A stretch of 64,000 nucleotides of DNA from Sinomonas atrocyanea (GCF_001577305.1 NZ_CP014518.1:496001-560000); one strand, 5' to 3'. Positions 33,906-42,332 are shown, counted from the stretch's first letter. The notes: generated by a model from the letters alone, not told the origin. Program-made: numbers and translations.

Positions 33906-34436
33906 CTAGACGGCCCCGCCGGGCGCCCCAAGGAGCGGGGTCGCGATCGCCCAGGCAGAGATGCCGCAACCGTCGGTGCGGGTGAAGCGCCGGTCCACCC
34001 GGGCCCCGTTGACGGTCCCGGTCACCGTGGCCACCTCTGGCCCGCCGTACTGCTGGGTGCACAGCTGGTCCCTGGGCGGGGGCGCGAGCACCTCCGGGCG
34101 GGCCGCGATGAGGGCGCAGGCCGCGGCGGCGGTGGGATGAGTGCTCCCCAGGAGCACGTCCGCGCCGGAACAGCGCAGCGTCCACCGCTGCTCCGGCCCG
34201 CCCGGAGAGCGCACGACGACGACCTGCAGCTCCGCCGTCGCCGCGCCCGGCGTCCTGCCGGCCCCGGTGGTCGGCGCTGGGCTCGACGCGCCAGCCGAGG
34301 GCCCCGAGGTCGCCGACGGCTCCGAAGGGCCCGTGCCCGGCGACCGCTCCGGCCCCGGGGAGCACGCGGCGAGGAGCACGGTGGCGGTGGCGAGCCCCAG
34401 CAGCGCCGGGGCCACGAGATGACCGGTGAACCGCAT
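33906..34436 (-). CDS. Lipoprotein with Streptomyces-subtilisin-inhibitor (SSI)-like domain
   Basis: 176 residues from ATG 34436, with GGGAGGGA upstream. The signal peptide ends in the lipobox LLAACS (Cys about 25), followed by a Ser/Pro-rich linker. From about residue 75, the order LRCSGADVLLGSTHPTAAAACALIAAR, then LCTQQYGGPEVATVTGTVNGARVDRRFTRTDGCGISAW, matches the SSI fold: LTC...GTHPAAAAAC...CTREY...VTVDG...Y-R-F...C. Four cysteines sit in the SSI disulfide positions. It would inhibit a subtilisin-type protease at the cell surface. A secreted subtilase lies 1.3 kb upstream. The reactive-site residues are not certain. Confidence 0.75.
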   Translation of the reverse strand: MRFTGHLVAPALLGLATATVLLAACSPGPERSPGTGPSEPSATSGPSAGASSPAPTTGAGRTPGAATAELQVVVVRSPGGPEQRWTLRCSGADVLLGSTHPTAAAACALIAARPEVLAPPPRDQLCTQQYGGPEVATVTGTVNGARVDRRFTRTDGCGISAWAIATPLLGAPGGAV

Positions 34437-34481
34437 GGCTTCCCTCCCTCCGGGCTGTCTCCACTGTGCCACGAAGGGCAC

Positions 34482-34552
34482 CCCGCAGACTCCTCAGCGG
34501 TGCGGAAGTGACTCCTCGGCGGTGCGGAAGTGACTCCTCAACGGGAGGCGCG
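34482..34552 (+). repeat. 22-bp repeat cluster F (3 units)
   Basis: GACTCCTC motifs start at 34488, 34510 and 34532 (exact 22-base period) within AGTGACTCCTCGGCGGTGCG-type units. They lie between the MarR gene's 3' end and the lipoprotein's start. The units point opposite to both minus-strand neighbours. Confidence 0.85.
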
Positions 34553-34572
34553 GGAGGGAGGGCGGGGGCGGG

Positions 34573-35034
34573 TCAGGCGGAGGCGTCTGCCGCCCGGCTG
34601 GCCTGGGCGGCGGCGATGAGGCGGGTCATCGACCCGTGGAGCTCGGCGGCCTCCTCGCGGCTGATCCCGAGCCGCGCCATCATCGTGGTGGGCACCGAGA
34701 GCGCCTGCTCCCGCAGGGCCGTGCCCTTCGGGGTCAGCGCGACATCGAGCGCGCGCTCGTTGCCCTGCTGCCGAGCCCGCGTGAGCAGCCCCGCGTCCTC
34801 GAGCCTCTTCAGCAGCGGCGTGACCGTGGCGGGCTCGAGGAGGAGCGCCTCGCTGATCTCCTTCGCGGTGCGCGGGGAACGCTCCCACAGGGCCAGCATC
34901 ACGAGGTACTGGGGGTGGGTGATGCCGAGCCGGTCGAGGACGGGGCGGTAGGACGCGACGACGCTGCGGCTCGCCACGCTCAGCGCGAAGCAGAGCTGGC
35001 GCTCCAGGAGGAGGTCGTCGTCGGTGTCGGGCAT
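34573..35034 (-). CDS. MarR-family regulator, OhrR-like (thiol-based peroxide sensor)
   Basis: 153 residues. The N-terminus LLLERQLCFALSVASRSVVASYRPVLDRLGITHPQYLVMLALWE has the conserved sensing cysteine of OhrR at Cys15 in QLCFAL. The winged helix follows (TAKEISEALLLEPATVTPLLKRLEDAGLLTR). OhrR proteins repress an organic-hydroperoxide reductase until Cys is oxidised. No ohr gene is adjacent. A 12-bp perfect palindrome lies between it and the divergent small gene at 35113. Confidence 0.85.
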   Translation of the reverse strand: MPDTDDDLLLERQLCFALSVASRSVVASYRPVLDRLGITHPQYLVMLALWERSPRTAKEISEALLLEPATVTPLLKRLEDAGLLTRARQQGNERALDVALTPKGTALREQALSVPTTMMARLGISREEAAELHGSMTRLIAAAQASRAADASA

Positions 35035-35050
35035 CGCAGTCTCCTATTGG

Positions 35051-35062
35051 TTAGTGCACTAA
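35051..35062. promoter_or_regulatory. Perfect 12-bp palindrome TTAGTGCACTAA, likely MarR operator
   Basis: TTAGTGCACTAA sits 17 bases before the OhrR-like start and 50 bases before the divergent small gene. Its size, A/T-flanked symmetry and position suit autorepression and control of the small gene. Confidence 0.6.
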
Positions 35063-35112
35063 TGATCACGGTACTATGCAGGGGAAGGATCCGTGGAAAG
35101 GGAGGACGGCCA

Positions 35113-35337
35113 ATGTCGGGGGAGAACTTCGCGCAGAGGTTCATGCGCACCACCGGGAAGCTGCGGTTCTTCTTCGGGCCGGCCAACCGCAGCTCGGCCA
35201 CGCACGAGATGACCGAGGCGAACAAGGACCTCCTCGTCCGGCGCCAGGCCGAGGCGCAGCAGTTCGAGACCGTCACGCGGCCCGACGGCAGCACCTACGT
35301 GGTCCCCAAGGACCCCGCGGACCAGTCCCTGCGCTGA
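35113..35337 (+). CDS. Small conserved-looking protein divergent from the OhrR-like regulator
   Basis: 74 residues from ATG 35113, with GGAGG eight bases upstream: MSGENFAQRFMRTTGKLRFFFGPANRSSATH...EMTEANKDLLVRRQAEAQQFETVTRPDGSTYVVPKDPADQSLR. It is soluble and basic in its N-terminal third. No domain is recognised. It shares the palindromic operator region with the regulator, so it is probably part of that response. Confidence 0.6.
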   Translation: MSGENFAQRFMRTTGKLRFFFGPANRSSATHEMTEANKDLLVRRQAEAQQFETVTRPDGSTYVVPKDPADQSLR

Positions 35338-35396
35338 CCCTCTCCCTGCGGCACCCCCGGACGTACAATGCCCGTACCGGAAGGGGGTGATGAGAG

Positions 35397-35627
35397 ATGC
35401 CCCACTCGCACAGGGTCCTGAACGCGTTCACGCACGTCGCCGACCGCGCCGCGGCGGTCTGGGGTCCCGCCTCGCACAGCGATCTCGGCGCGCCGGTGGT
35501 CCACAAGCACGACGACTTCGAGCGGGCCTCCGAGTCCGAGCTGCTCACGTTCGACGTCGAGACCGACTCCGAAGGACACCACTACGCCGTCCGCAAGGAC
35601 GAGAAGCCCCCGATGACCCACCACTGA
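35397..35627 (+). CDS. Small histidine-rich acidic protein
   Basis: 76 residues from ATG 35397, preceded by GGAAGGGGGTGATGAG, a very strong ribosome-binding site. The sequence (MPHSHRVLNAFTHVADRAAAVWGPASHSDLGAPVVHKHDDFERASESELLTFDVETDSEGHHYAVRKDEKPPMTHH) is rich in His and acidic residues. No family is recognised. It may follow the 35113 gene in one transcript (59-base gap) and ends before a long hairpin. Confidence 0.6.
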   Translation: MPHSHRVLNAFTHVADRAAAVWGPASHSDLGAPVVHKHDDFERASESELLTFDVETDSEGHHYAVRKDEKPPMTHH

Positions 35628-35652
35628 ATCCTGCCTGCAGACCGGGGCACGC

Positions 35653-35700
35653 ACGACGACGGCCGGCACCTTCCGCGCGGAAGGTGCCGGCCGTCGTCGT
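35653..35700. terminator. Perfect 22-bp stem hairpin (palindrome family member 3)
   Basis: The arms 35653-35674 and 35679-35700 are perfectly complementary around a GCGC loop, with the inner core CACCTTCC-GCGC-GGAAGGTG. It sits between the small gene (+) and lysC (-) as a bidirectional terminator. It shares its core and ACGACGG ends with the hairpins at 2970 and 4622. Confidence 0.8.
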
Positions 35701-35729
35701 GGGGCTATCGGCGAAGAGCGTCGGGCCGG

Positions 35730-37043
35730 TCAGCGGCCGGTGCCGCCGTAAACCGTCGCCTCGGACTCGGCGTCCAGGTTGAAGGCCGAGTGGATCGCGC
35801 GGACGGCGGCGTCGAGGAGGTCGGCGCGGGTCACCACGGAGATGCGGATCTCCGAGGTCGAGATCATGTTGATGTTGATCCCGGCATCGGAGAGCGCCTG
35901 GAAGAACGTGGCGGAGACGCCCGGGTTGGAGCGCATGCCGGCCCCGATGAGGGAGAGCTTGCCGATCTCGGCGTTGTACTCGATGTCCTCGAAGCCGATC
36001 TCGCCCTGGGCCGCCTTGAGGGCCTCGAGGGCATCCGCGCCCTCGACGATGGGCAGCGTGAACGAGATGTCCGTCTTGCCGCGCCCGAACGTGGAGATGT
36101 TCTGCACGATCATGTCGACATTCGCGTGCGCCTTGGCGATGACCTGGAAGATCGCAGCCGCCTTGCCGGGGATGTCCGGGACGCCCACCACGGTGACCTT
36201 GGCCTCGGAGCGGTCGTGCGCGACGCCGGAGATGATGGGCTGTTCCAAGGCGACTCCCTCGCTGATGGTGATCTTGTCGTCGGGGCTGGGCAGCACCCAG
36301 GTCCCCTCATGCTGGCTGAACGAGGACCTCACGTGCAGGGGTACCCCGAAGCGGCGCGCGTACTCGACGCAGCGCAGGTGGAGGATCTTGGCGCCCGAGG
36401 CGGCGAGCTCGAGCATCTCCTCGCTCGAGATGCGGTCGATCTTCTTCGCGGTGGGGACCACGCGGGGATCCGCGGTGTAGACCCCGTCCACGTCCGTGTA
36501 GATCTCGCACACGTCGGCGTCGAGGGCGGCGGCGAGCGCCACGGCGGTGGTGTCCGAGCCGCCCCGGCCGAGGGTGGTGATGTCGTGGCTCTCGCGGCTC
36601 ACGCCTTGGAATCCGGCGACGATCGCCACCGCGCCCTTGTCGAGGGCAGTGCGCACCCGGTGCGGGTCGACGTCGATGATGCGCGCCTTGCCGTGGATGC
36701 CGTCCGTGATCATGCCGGCCTGCGAGCCCGTGAAGGAGCGGGCCTTCGCACCGAGCTTGTTGATGGCCATGGCTAGCAGGGCCATGGAGATGCGCTCCCC
36801 GGCGGAGAGGAGCATGTCCATTTCACGTGCGGGTGCCTGGTCCGTGATCTGGCTCGAGAGGTCGAGGAGTTCGTCGGTCGTGTCGCCCATGGCCGAGACC
36901 ACGACCACGACCTCGTGGCCGGCCCGCTGGGTGTCCACCACGCGCTGGGCCACCCGCTTGATGCCGGCCGCGTCCGCGACGGAGGAGCCGCCGAACTTCT
37001 GGACGATCAGCTGCCGGGCAGGCACTTCGAGGGGCAACGACAT
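35730..37043 (-). CDS. lysC: Aspartate kinase
   Basis: 437 residues from ATG 37043. It phosphorylates aspartate, the first step to lysine, threonine and methionine. The kinase domain has IVQKFGGSSVADAAGIKRVA, VVVVSAMGDTTDEL and TTLGRGGSDTTAVALAAAL. Two C-terminal ACT domains (VTVVGVPDIPGKAAAIFQVIAKAHANVDMIVQN and LSLIGAGMRSNPGVSATFFQALSDAGININMISTSEIRISVV) indicate feedback control by lysine/threonine. An internal start for the beta subunit is possible but not marked. The upstream asd gene is not adjacent. No lysine riboswitch is seen. Confidence 0.96.
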   Translation of the reverse strand: MSLPLEVPARQLIVQKFGGSSVADAAGIKRVAQRVVDTQRAGHEVVVVVSAMGDTTDELLDLSSQITDQAPAREMDMLLSAGERISMALLAMAINKLGAKARSFTGSQAGMITDGIHGKARIIDVDPHRVRTALDKGAVAIVAGFQGVSRESHDITTLGRGGSDTTAVALAAALDADVCEIYTDVDGVYTADPRVVPTAKKIDRISSEEMLELAASGAKILHLRCVEYARRFGVPLHVRSSFSQHEGTWVLPSPDDKITISEGVALEQPIISGVAHDRSEAKVTVVGVPDIPGKAAAIFQVIAKAHANVDMIVQNISTFGRGKTDISFTLPIVEGADALEALKAAQGEIGFEDIEYNAEIGKLSLIGAGMRSNPGVSATFFQALSDAGININMISTSEIRISVVTRADLLDAAVRAIHSAFNLDAESEATVYGGTGR

Positions 37044-37185
37044 GCGGGCACACTCACAGGGGTCGAGGGCGGCGGGAAGGGACCCACACATTCTATCGGG
37101 CGAGGGTGGGGCCGCTGAATCATGACGGTCGTGCTATGCGTCCCGTTCCGCTGCGGAGCGGCGCGTCCTGCGCGTCGCCGACCAG

Positions 37186-37443
37186 TCAGGTGTCTTTGCC
37201 CTCGACCTCGTCGTCCTCGTTCTCGTCCGGGGCCTCGCGGTCGGTGTAGTGCCCGGGTGTGTGATCGGTGCCCGAGTGCATGGTCCCGTCGGGAAGCTCT
37301 TCGTCGGTGTACTGGCCCACGTGCTCATCCGGCGACACGGTGGCGTCGCCGCCCTTGTAGTAGTGGCCGCGTGCCTTGTCGGCGTGGGCATCTCTGCCGC
37401 TGTCGTAGTAGTGACCGCGGGGTTCGGGCTGGTCTTGTCCCAT
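37186..37443 (-). CDS. Small acidic protein with GHYY/GHYT repeats
   Basis: 85 residues from ATG 37443. Four short repeats run along the chain: RGHYYDSGRD, RGHYYKGGDA, VGQYTDEELP and PGHYTDREAP, ending in an acidic tail (DENEDDEVEGKD). It is highly hydrophilic and probably disordered. No family is recognised. The repeat pattern and actinobacterial context suggest a conserved small protein rather than chance. It lies 53 bases beyond the 2OG-oxygenase stop codon on the same strand. Confidence 0.6.
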   Translation of the reverse strand: MGQDQPEPRGHYYDSGRDAHADKARGHYYKGGDATVSPDEHVGQYTDEELPDGTMHSGTDHTPGHYTDREAPDENEDDEVEGKDT

Positions 37444-37496
37444 GCGTCCACTGTAGGTCCGGCAGTGCCCTGTGGGCACCTGCGCGTGTGTGCCGT

Positions 37497-38522
37497 TCAG
37501 CCGACGAGGTCGGGGTAGTGGAGCCGCGCCGTCTGCGGATGGGCGCGCAGCCACCCCTTGAGGACGTTCTCACCGTAGGAGGAGAGCATCGGGTTGTCGG
37601 GATCGTCGGAGACGCCGCGAGCCTGCGCGGCGAGGTCGGCGGGAAGCTCGACCTTGTCGATGACGGCGTCCAGGCGCGGGGACCAGAAGAACGGCACGGA
37701 GTAGCGGTCCACGCCCGCGGCCGGGGCAATGACGCGGTGGATCGTGGCCATGAGGTAGCCGTCGGTGGCGACTTCGAGCATCTCGCCCAGGTTCACGACG
37801 AGGGCGCCCGGCGTCGGTGGGACGTCGATCCATTCCTCCTGCCCGTAGGGCTGGACCTCGAGGCCCCCGACCCCGTCCTGCAGCAGCAGGGTGACGAAGC
37901 CGTAGTCCGCGTGCAGGCCCACGCCCTGCTGGCCGGCCTCGGGCACCACCCCGGTCCCGACGTAGTGCACGAGCTTGCCCATCCACGCCGGCGTCCCGGC
38001 GAAGGGCTCGGCGAAGTGGTCCTCGGGCAGGCCGAGCGAGGCGGAGATGGCGGAGAGGAGCTCCGCCCCGACCGCGGACATGAGCTCTGCCCATTCCATC
38101 GCGGCCTTCTCGAGCGCGGGGAACCCTGCGGGCCACTGGTTCGGCCCCTGGAGGCGCAGGTAGGGCTGGTCGGCGGGGACCTGCTCGAGCGGCGCACGCT
38201 CGGGGCCGTAGTCGATCTGCTCGCGGGCGTCCGCGCGGCCCCGCGTCACTTCGGTGCCCAGGCGCGTGTACCCGCGGAACTGGGCGGAGGTGCGGTTGTC
38301 GAGGGCGAGGCGCTCGTCCAGCGGCAGGCGGAAGAACTCGGCAACGGTGTCGAGGAGCTCCTGGTCCTGTCCCGGGCGCCCCCCGTAGCCGACGATCTGG
38401 AAGAAGCCGACGCTGTGGGTCGCGTCGCGCAGCGCGTCGAGGAACTCGGGTCTGAAGCCGCCGTCCGCGCCCCTCGCGGTCGAGAGGTCGAGGACCGGGA
38501 TGGACGTGCGTGCAGTGCTCAT
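37497..38522 (-). CDS. Isopenicillin-N-synthase-family 2-oxoglutarate/Fe(II) oxygenase
   Basis: 341 residues from ATG 38522. The N-terminal DIOX_N domain (IPVLDLSTARG ... ALRDATHSVGFFQIVGYG) is followed by the 2OG-Fe(II) core. The iron ligands lie in VGLHADYGFVTLL (His-x-Asp) and TIHRVIAP (His). The co-substrate Arg is in VDRYSVPFFWSP (R-x-S). These enzymes hydroxylate or desaturate small molecules. The substrate cannot be read from the sequence. Confidence 0.88.
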   Translation of the reverse strand: MSTARTSIPVLDLSTARGADGGFRPEFLDALRDATHSVGFFQIVGYGGRPGQDQELLDTVAEFFRLPLDERLALDNRTSAQFRGYTRLGTEVTRGRADAREQIDYGPERAPLEQVPADQPYLRLQGPNQWPAGFPALEKAAMEWAELMSAVGAELLSAISASLGLPEDHFAEPFAGTPAWMGKLVHYVGTGVVPEAGQQGVGLHADYGFVTLLLQDGVGGLEVQPYGQEEWIDVPPTPGALVVNLGEMLEVATDGYLMATIHRVIAPAAGVDRYSVPFFWSPRLDAVIDKVELPADLAAQARGVSDDPDNPMLSSYGENVLKGWLRAHPQTARLHYPDLVG

Positions 38523-38598
38523 GGATCCAGCATGCGCCCGCCCTCGGCCGGCACTTAACAATCTGTCATAAAGTTCCGGCGCGCTACTATGCCCTCGC

Positions 38599-39198
38599 TC
38601 AGCCGATGGCGCTGCGCCGGCCCTCGAACGCCCGGCCCAGCGTGACCTCGTCCGCGTACTCGAGGTCGCCGCCCACGGGGAGCCCGGACGCGAGGCGCGT
38701 GACCTTGACCCCGATGGACTTGAGCATGCGCGCCAAGTACGTCGAGGTGGCCTCGCCCTCGAGGTTCGGGTTCGTGGCCAGGATGATCTCGGTGACCTGC
38801 TCGTCGTTGAGCCGGGTGAGCAGTTCCCGGATGCGCAGCTGGTCGGGGCCGATTCCCGCGATCGGATTGATGGCGCCGCCGAGCACGTGGTACCGGCCGC
38901 GGTAGGCCCGGGTGCGCTCCACCGCGAGCACGTCCTTGGACTCCTCCACCACGCAGATCACGCTCGGGTCCCGGCGGGGGTCGCGGCAGATCGCACACGT
39001 GTCCTGCTCCGAGACGTTCCCGCAGATCTGGCAGAACTTCACGCGCTCCTTGACGCCCACGATCGCGGCGGCGAGCCGCTTCATGTCCTCGGCGTCGGCC
39101 TCCAGGATGTGGAAGGCGAGCCGCTGGGCCGACTTGGGGCCGATGCCGGGGAGCCTGCCGAGCTCGTCGATCAGGTCTTGGACTGCGCCTTCATACAC
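38599..39198 (-). CDS. recR: Recombination mediator protein RecR
   Basis: 199 residues with the standard RecR layout. Helix-hairpin-helix: LIDELGRLPGIGPKSAQRLAFHIL. The four-cysteine zinc finger is CQICGNVSEQDTCAICRD. The Toprim domain contains ICVVEESKDVLAVERT and GRYHVLGGAINPIAGIGPDQLRIRELL. It acts with RecF/RecO in loading RecA at gaps. It starts nine bases after the dnaX stop codon, the classical dnaX-recR pair. Confidence 0.97.
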   Translation of the reverse strand: MYEGAVQDLIDELGRLPGIGPKSAQRLAFHILEADAEDMKRLAAAIVGVKERVKFCQICGNVSEQDTCAICRDPRRDPSVICVVEESKDVLAVERTRAYRGRYHVLGGAINPIAGIGPDQLRIRELLTRLNDEQVTEIILATNPNLEGEATSTYLARMLKSIGVKVTRLASGLPVGGDLEYADEVTLGRAFEGRRSAIG

Positions 39199-39207
39199 CC
39201 CACTACG

Positions 39208-42186
39208 CTACCGCGGGGGAATGACAGTGCCGTCCAGGCCCCGCTCCTCGATGAGCTTCCCGCCGAGGATCCGCTCGACCGCGGCCCGGCCGAACAGGGT
39301 GGACTGCTCGATCGTCTCGTCATCGGCGCTCGCGACGTCCTCGACGTACTCCCGCGGTGCCTGCTGCGGCTGCGCGTGCACCTGTTCCGCGGCGGCCTTG
39401 CGGCTGAGCCGCTCGTACATGCTCAGCTTCCGGCCCGACTCCTGGCCGGACGGGCCGCGCTGCGGCGGCTGGGCTGCGGCGGGCTCGTACGTGCTCCGGG
39501 CGGCGACCGCCGTGGCGGCCGGGGCCTGCTGGGGACCGCCCGCCGGCCCCGGTGCCGCGGCCTCACCCGGTACGGACGACGACGCCGGGCCGGCTGCCGC
39601 CGCACCGTCACCGGAGCGGGTGTTCGGTTCGGCGCCGATGGTCCACACGCCGGGGGTGCTCTCGCGGGCGTAGGCCCACGGATCCTTGGGGGCCTCGGCA
39701 GGAGCCGCGGGCTGCGTCCCCCGCGGTCCCTGGCCGGGCGCCGTCGCACCAGGCGCCGTGCCGCCGGGCGCGGCGGCTGCCTGGAGCCGGGGCGCGGGCG
39801 CCGGGGGCTGGGTGGCCCGTCGGGGTGCTGGACGGCCCTCGTCCTCGGGGTACGGCTCGTCCCAGTCCCCGGGCGGCTCCTCATCGGAGAAGGGGATGTC
39901 GTCGTAGGGAGTGGGCGTCGCGGCGGCGGCTCGCGGGCCGGGCACTGTCGGGCGGCGCCCTGCAGGCTCTTCCGGTGCGGGCTGTTCCGGCACGGGTTCC
40001 TTCGGCGCGGCATCCCTCAACGGGCTCTGCGCCTGCGGCGCCCTCGCTTGCGGGGCGTCCACCTCCGGGGCGGCGGAGTTGCGGGGGGCCCGAGGGGCCG
40101 CCGCCGCTGCCGGCGGAGCCGGGGAGGGTGCCGGCTGCACGGGCGCGGCTGGCTGCGGCCCCGGGGCAAGGCCCCAGGCGATGTCGGCGGCGGAGGGTGC
40201 GCTGCTGGCCGGTGCGGCCGGCGGCTCGGCGGACGCAGGGGAAGGCGCCGCGGCGGAGGGGCCGCTGGGAGCAGCCGGATCCCTGCGCGGGGCGGTTTCG
40301 GGCGCAGGAGTGCCCTGCTGCGGCTCAGCCGGCGCTTTTGGGCGCTGCCCGCCCCCTGCCGTGGCCGGGGTGCCCGGGCCGTTGCCGCCAGTGACCGCAT
40401 CGATCTGGCAGTCGACGCCCAGCACGGTCTTGATCGCCGTGTGCAGGTTGGCGGAGTGGTCGCCGCGGGTGAAGGCGGACGCCAGGCCCGAGGTCCCGAA
40501 GGCGAGCGCGAGCGTGCGGCCGTCGAATCCGGCGACCGACGCGTTCGGCCCCACGAGCGCCCACGTGCTCCGCTTGACCTTGGCGAGGGCGTCGAGGATG
40601 TCGGGCCAGGCGCGGCGGAACATCTCGACGCTGCCCGCGCCGCCGTGCTGCGCCTCGGGAGTCTGGCGGGACTCCGGCTCGGCTTCGCTGTGCGTGGCCG
40701 CCGGGGGCTCGCTGCGCGGGGCCGCCGGCTCGGGAGCAGCCGCTGGTTCGGCATCGCTCCGCTCGGCCACCGGCTCCGGGGCTGGGACGGGTTTCGGCTC
40801 CGCTTCCCTGTGCGGGGCCACCGGCGCCGGGGTGGGCGCGGCGGGCTTCGCCTCCGCTTCCGTGGGCGGGGCGACCGGCTCTGGGGCGGTGACGGGCTTC
40901 GGGGCGGTGACGGGCTTCGGCTCCGCGTCGCGGCGCGGGGCCAGCGCACGCTCGACCACCGGGGGTTCGTGGCGCTCTGCCGCCGGGACAGCGGCGGCCG
41001 GCCCATCGCCGTCGTGCGCGAAGGAGAGGCGCCGCTCGAGGCGGTCCACGCGCGCGGCCCAGCCCCTCTCGGTGGCATCGGCCGCGGGGAGCATGAGGCG
41101 CGCGCACAGGAGCTCGAGGTGAAGGCGGGGTGAGGTCGCCCCGGTCATCTCGTTGAAGGCGCCGTTGGTGACGTCGGCGGCGCGCGAGAACTCCGCCGCG
41201 CCGAGGTTCTGCGCCTGGACGCGCATGCGCGCGAGCTGGTCGGCGGGGATGCCGCGCAGGATCGACTCGGCCGCGTCCGGCAGCGCCTGGACGATGATGA
41301 GGTCGCGGAACCTCTCGAGCAGGTCTTCGACGAAGCGCCGCGGATCGTGGCCGGTCTGGATCACCCGATCGACGGCGCGGAACACGGTCCCCGAGTCCCC
41401 GGCGGCCATGGCGTCGACGACATCGTCGAGCAGGGCCGCGTGCGTGTAGCCGAGCAGCGCGACGGCGAGCTCGTAGTCGATCCCGTCGGTCCCGGCGCCC
41501 GCCATGAGCTGGTCCAGCACGGACAGGGAGTCGCGCACCGAGCCGCCGCCGGCGCGGACCACGAGGGAGAGCACCCCCGGCGCCACCGGAACGTGCTCCG
41601 CCGTGCACAGCTGCTCGAGGTAGGCCATGAGGGGCTCGGGCGGCACGAGCCGGAACGGGTAGTGGTGAGTGCGCGAGCGGATGGTGCCGATGACCTTGTC
41701 CGGCTCCGTCGTGGCGAAGATGAACTTGATGTGCTCCGGCGGCTCCTCGACGATCTTCAGGAGCGCGTTGAAGCCGGCCGAGGTCACCATGTGGGCCTCG
41801 TCGATGATGAAGATCTTGTAGCGGTCGCGGACCGGGGCGAACGTGGCGCGCTCGCGGAGGTCGCGGGCATCGTCGACGCCGCCGTGGCTGGCCGCGTCGA
41901 TCTCGATGACGTCCAGCGAGCCGGCGCCGCCGCGGGCGAGCTCGACGCAGCTGGGGCACACGCCGCAGGGCTCGGGGGTGGGGCCCTGCTCGCAGTTGAG
42001 GCAGCGCGCCAGGATGCGCGCCGAGGTGGTCTTGCCGCAGCCGCGCGGCCCGGAGAACAGGTAGGCGTGGTTGACGCGGTTCTTCCGCAGCGCCGTCATG
42101 AGCGGCTCGGTGACGTGCTCCTGCCCGATCACGTCCTGGAACGTGTCCGGCCGATACCGGCGGTAGAGGGCGGCTGGAGCATTCAC
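39208..42186 (-). CDS. dnaX: DNA polymerase III subunits gamma/tau
   Basis: 992 residues. The AAA+ clamp-loader domain is at residues 1-360: YRPDTFQDVIGQEHV, Walker A SGPRGCGKTTSARIL, zinc cysteines CLNCEQGPTPEPCGVCPSC, and Walker B IFIIDEAHMV. It is followed by a very long Ala/Pro/Glu-rich linker (about 385-890) interrupted by a small folded segment (FRRAWPDILDALAKVKRSTWALVGPNASV). A conserved C-terminal end follows (LSMYERLSRKAAAEQ ... STLFGRAAVERILGGKLIEERGLDGTVIPPR). It is longer than most dnaX products because of the linker. No frameshift signal for gamma is seen. Confidence 0.95.
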   Translation of the reverse strand: MNAPAALYRRYRPDTFQDVIGQEHVTEPLMTALRKNRVNHAYLFSGPRGCGKTTSARILARCLNCEQGPTPEPCGVCPSCVELARGGAGSLDVIEIDAASHGGVDDARDLRERATFAPVRDRYKIFIIDEAHMVTSAGFNALLKIVEEPPEHIKFIFATTEPDKVIGTIRSRTHHYPFRLVPPEPLMAYLEQLCTAEHVPVAPGVLSLVVRAGGGSVRDSLSVLDQLMAGAGTDGIDYELAVALLGYTHAALLDDVVDAMAAGDSGTVFRAVDRVIQTGHDPRRFVEDLLERFRDLIIVQALPDAAESILRGIPADQLARMRVQAQNLGAAEFSRAADVTNGAFNEMTGATSPRLHLELLCARLMLPAADATERGWAARVDRLERRLSFAHDGDGPAAAVPAAERHEPPVVERALAPRRDAEPKPVTAPKPVTAPEPVAPPTEAEAKPAAPTPAPVAPHREAEPKPVPAPEPVAERSDAEPAAAPEPAAPRSEPPAATHSEAEPESRQTPEAQHGGAGSVEMFRRAWPDILDALAKVKRSTWALVGPNASVAGFDGRTLALAFGTSGLASAFTRGDHSANLHTAIKTVLGVDCQIDAVTGGNGPGTPATAGGGQRPKAPAEPQQGTPAPETAPRRDPAAPSGPSAAAPSPASAEPPAAPASSAPSAADIAWGLAPGPQPAAPVQPAPSPAPPAAAAAPRAPRNSAAPEVDAPQARAPQAQSPLRDAAPKEPVPEQPAPEEPAGRRPTVPGPRAAAATPTPYDDIPFSDEEPPGDWDEPYPEDEGRPAPRRATQPPAPAPRLQAAAAPGGTAPGATAPGQGPRGTQPAAPAEAPKDPWAYARESTPGVWTIGAEPNTRSGDGAAAAGPASSSVPGEAAAPGPAGGPQQAPAATAVAARSTYEPAAAQPPQRGPSGQESGRKLSMYERLSRKAAAEQVHAQPQQAPREYVEDVASADDETIEQSTLFGRAAVERILGGKLIEERGLDGTVIPPR

Positions 42187-42246
42187 GTCAGAAACCCTAC
42201 CAATCGGGGCCGGTGCCCGGCCCGGTTATCCACAGGTACGGAAAAG

Positions 42247-42332
42247 GCCCCTCATGCACCCGCCAGAGCCCACTTACCCTTGCTACCTTCCGGTCCTGGG
42301 GGAGTTCAGCAGGATGACGCCACATGAGGGGC
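42247..42332 (-). ncRNA. ffs: Signal recognition particle RNA, small bacterial type (4.5S)
   Basis: Terminal helix: GCCCCTCATG (5', at 42332) with CATGAGGGGC (3', at 42247). The apical SRP domain reads CCCCCAGGACCGGAAGGTAGCAAGGG, here in segments CAGGACCGGAAGG and GTAGCAAGGG, with the GGAA tetraloop and asymmetric loop that bind Ffh. A TTTT run follows directly. Its place immediately upstream of dnaX is the usual one in actinobacteria. Confidence 0.92.

Noticed and set aside
37044..37185. Lysine riboswitch or T-box upstream of lysC
   Set aside because: The 140-base interval lacks the conserved core of either class; only short G/C-rich dyads are visible.
39208..42186. Programmed frameshift producing the gamma form of DnaX
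   Set aside because: No A-rich slippery heptamer is present in this GC-rich gene.
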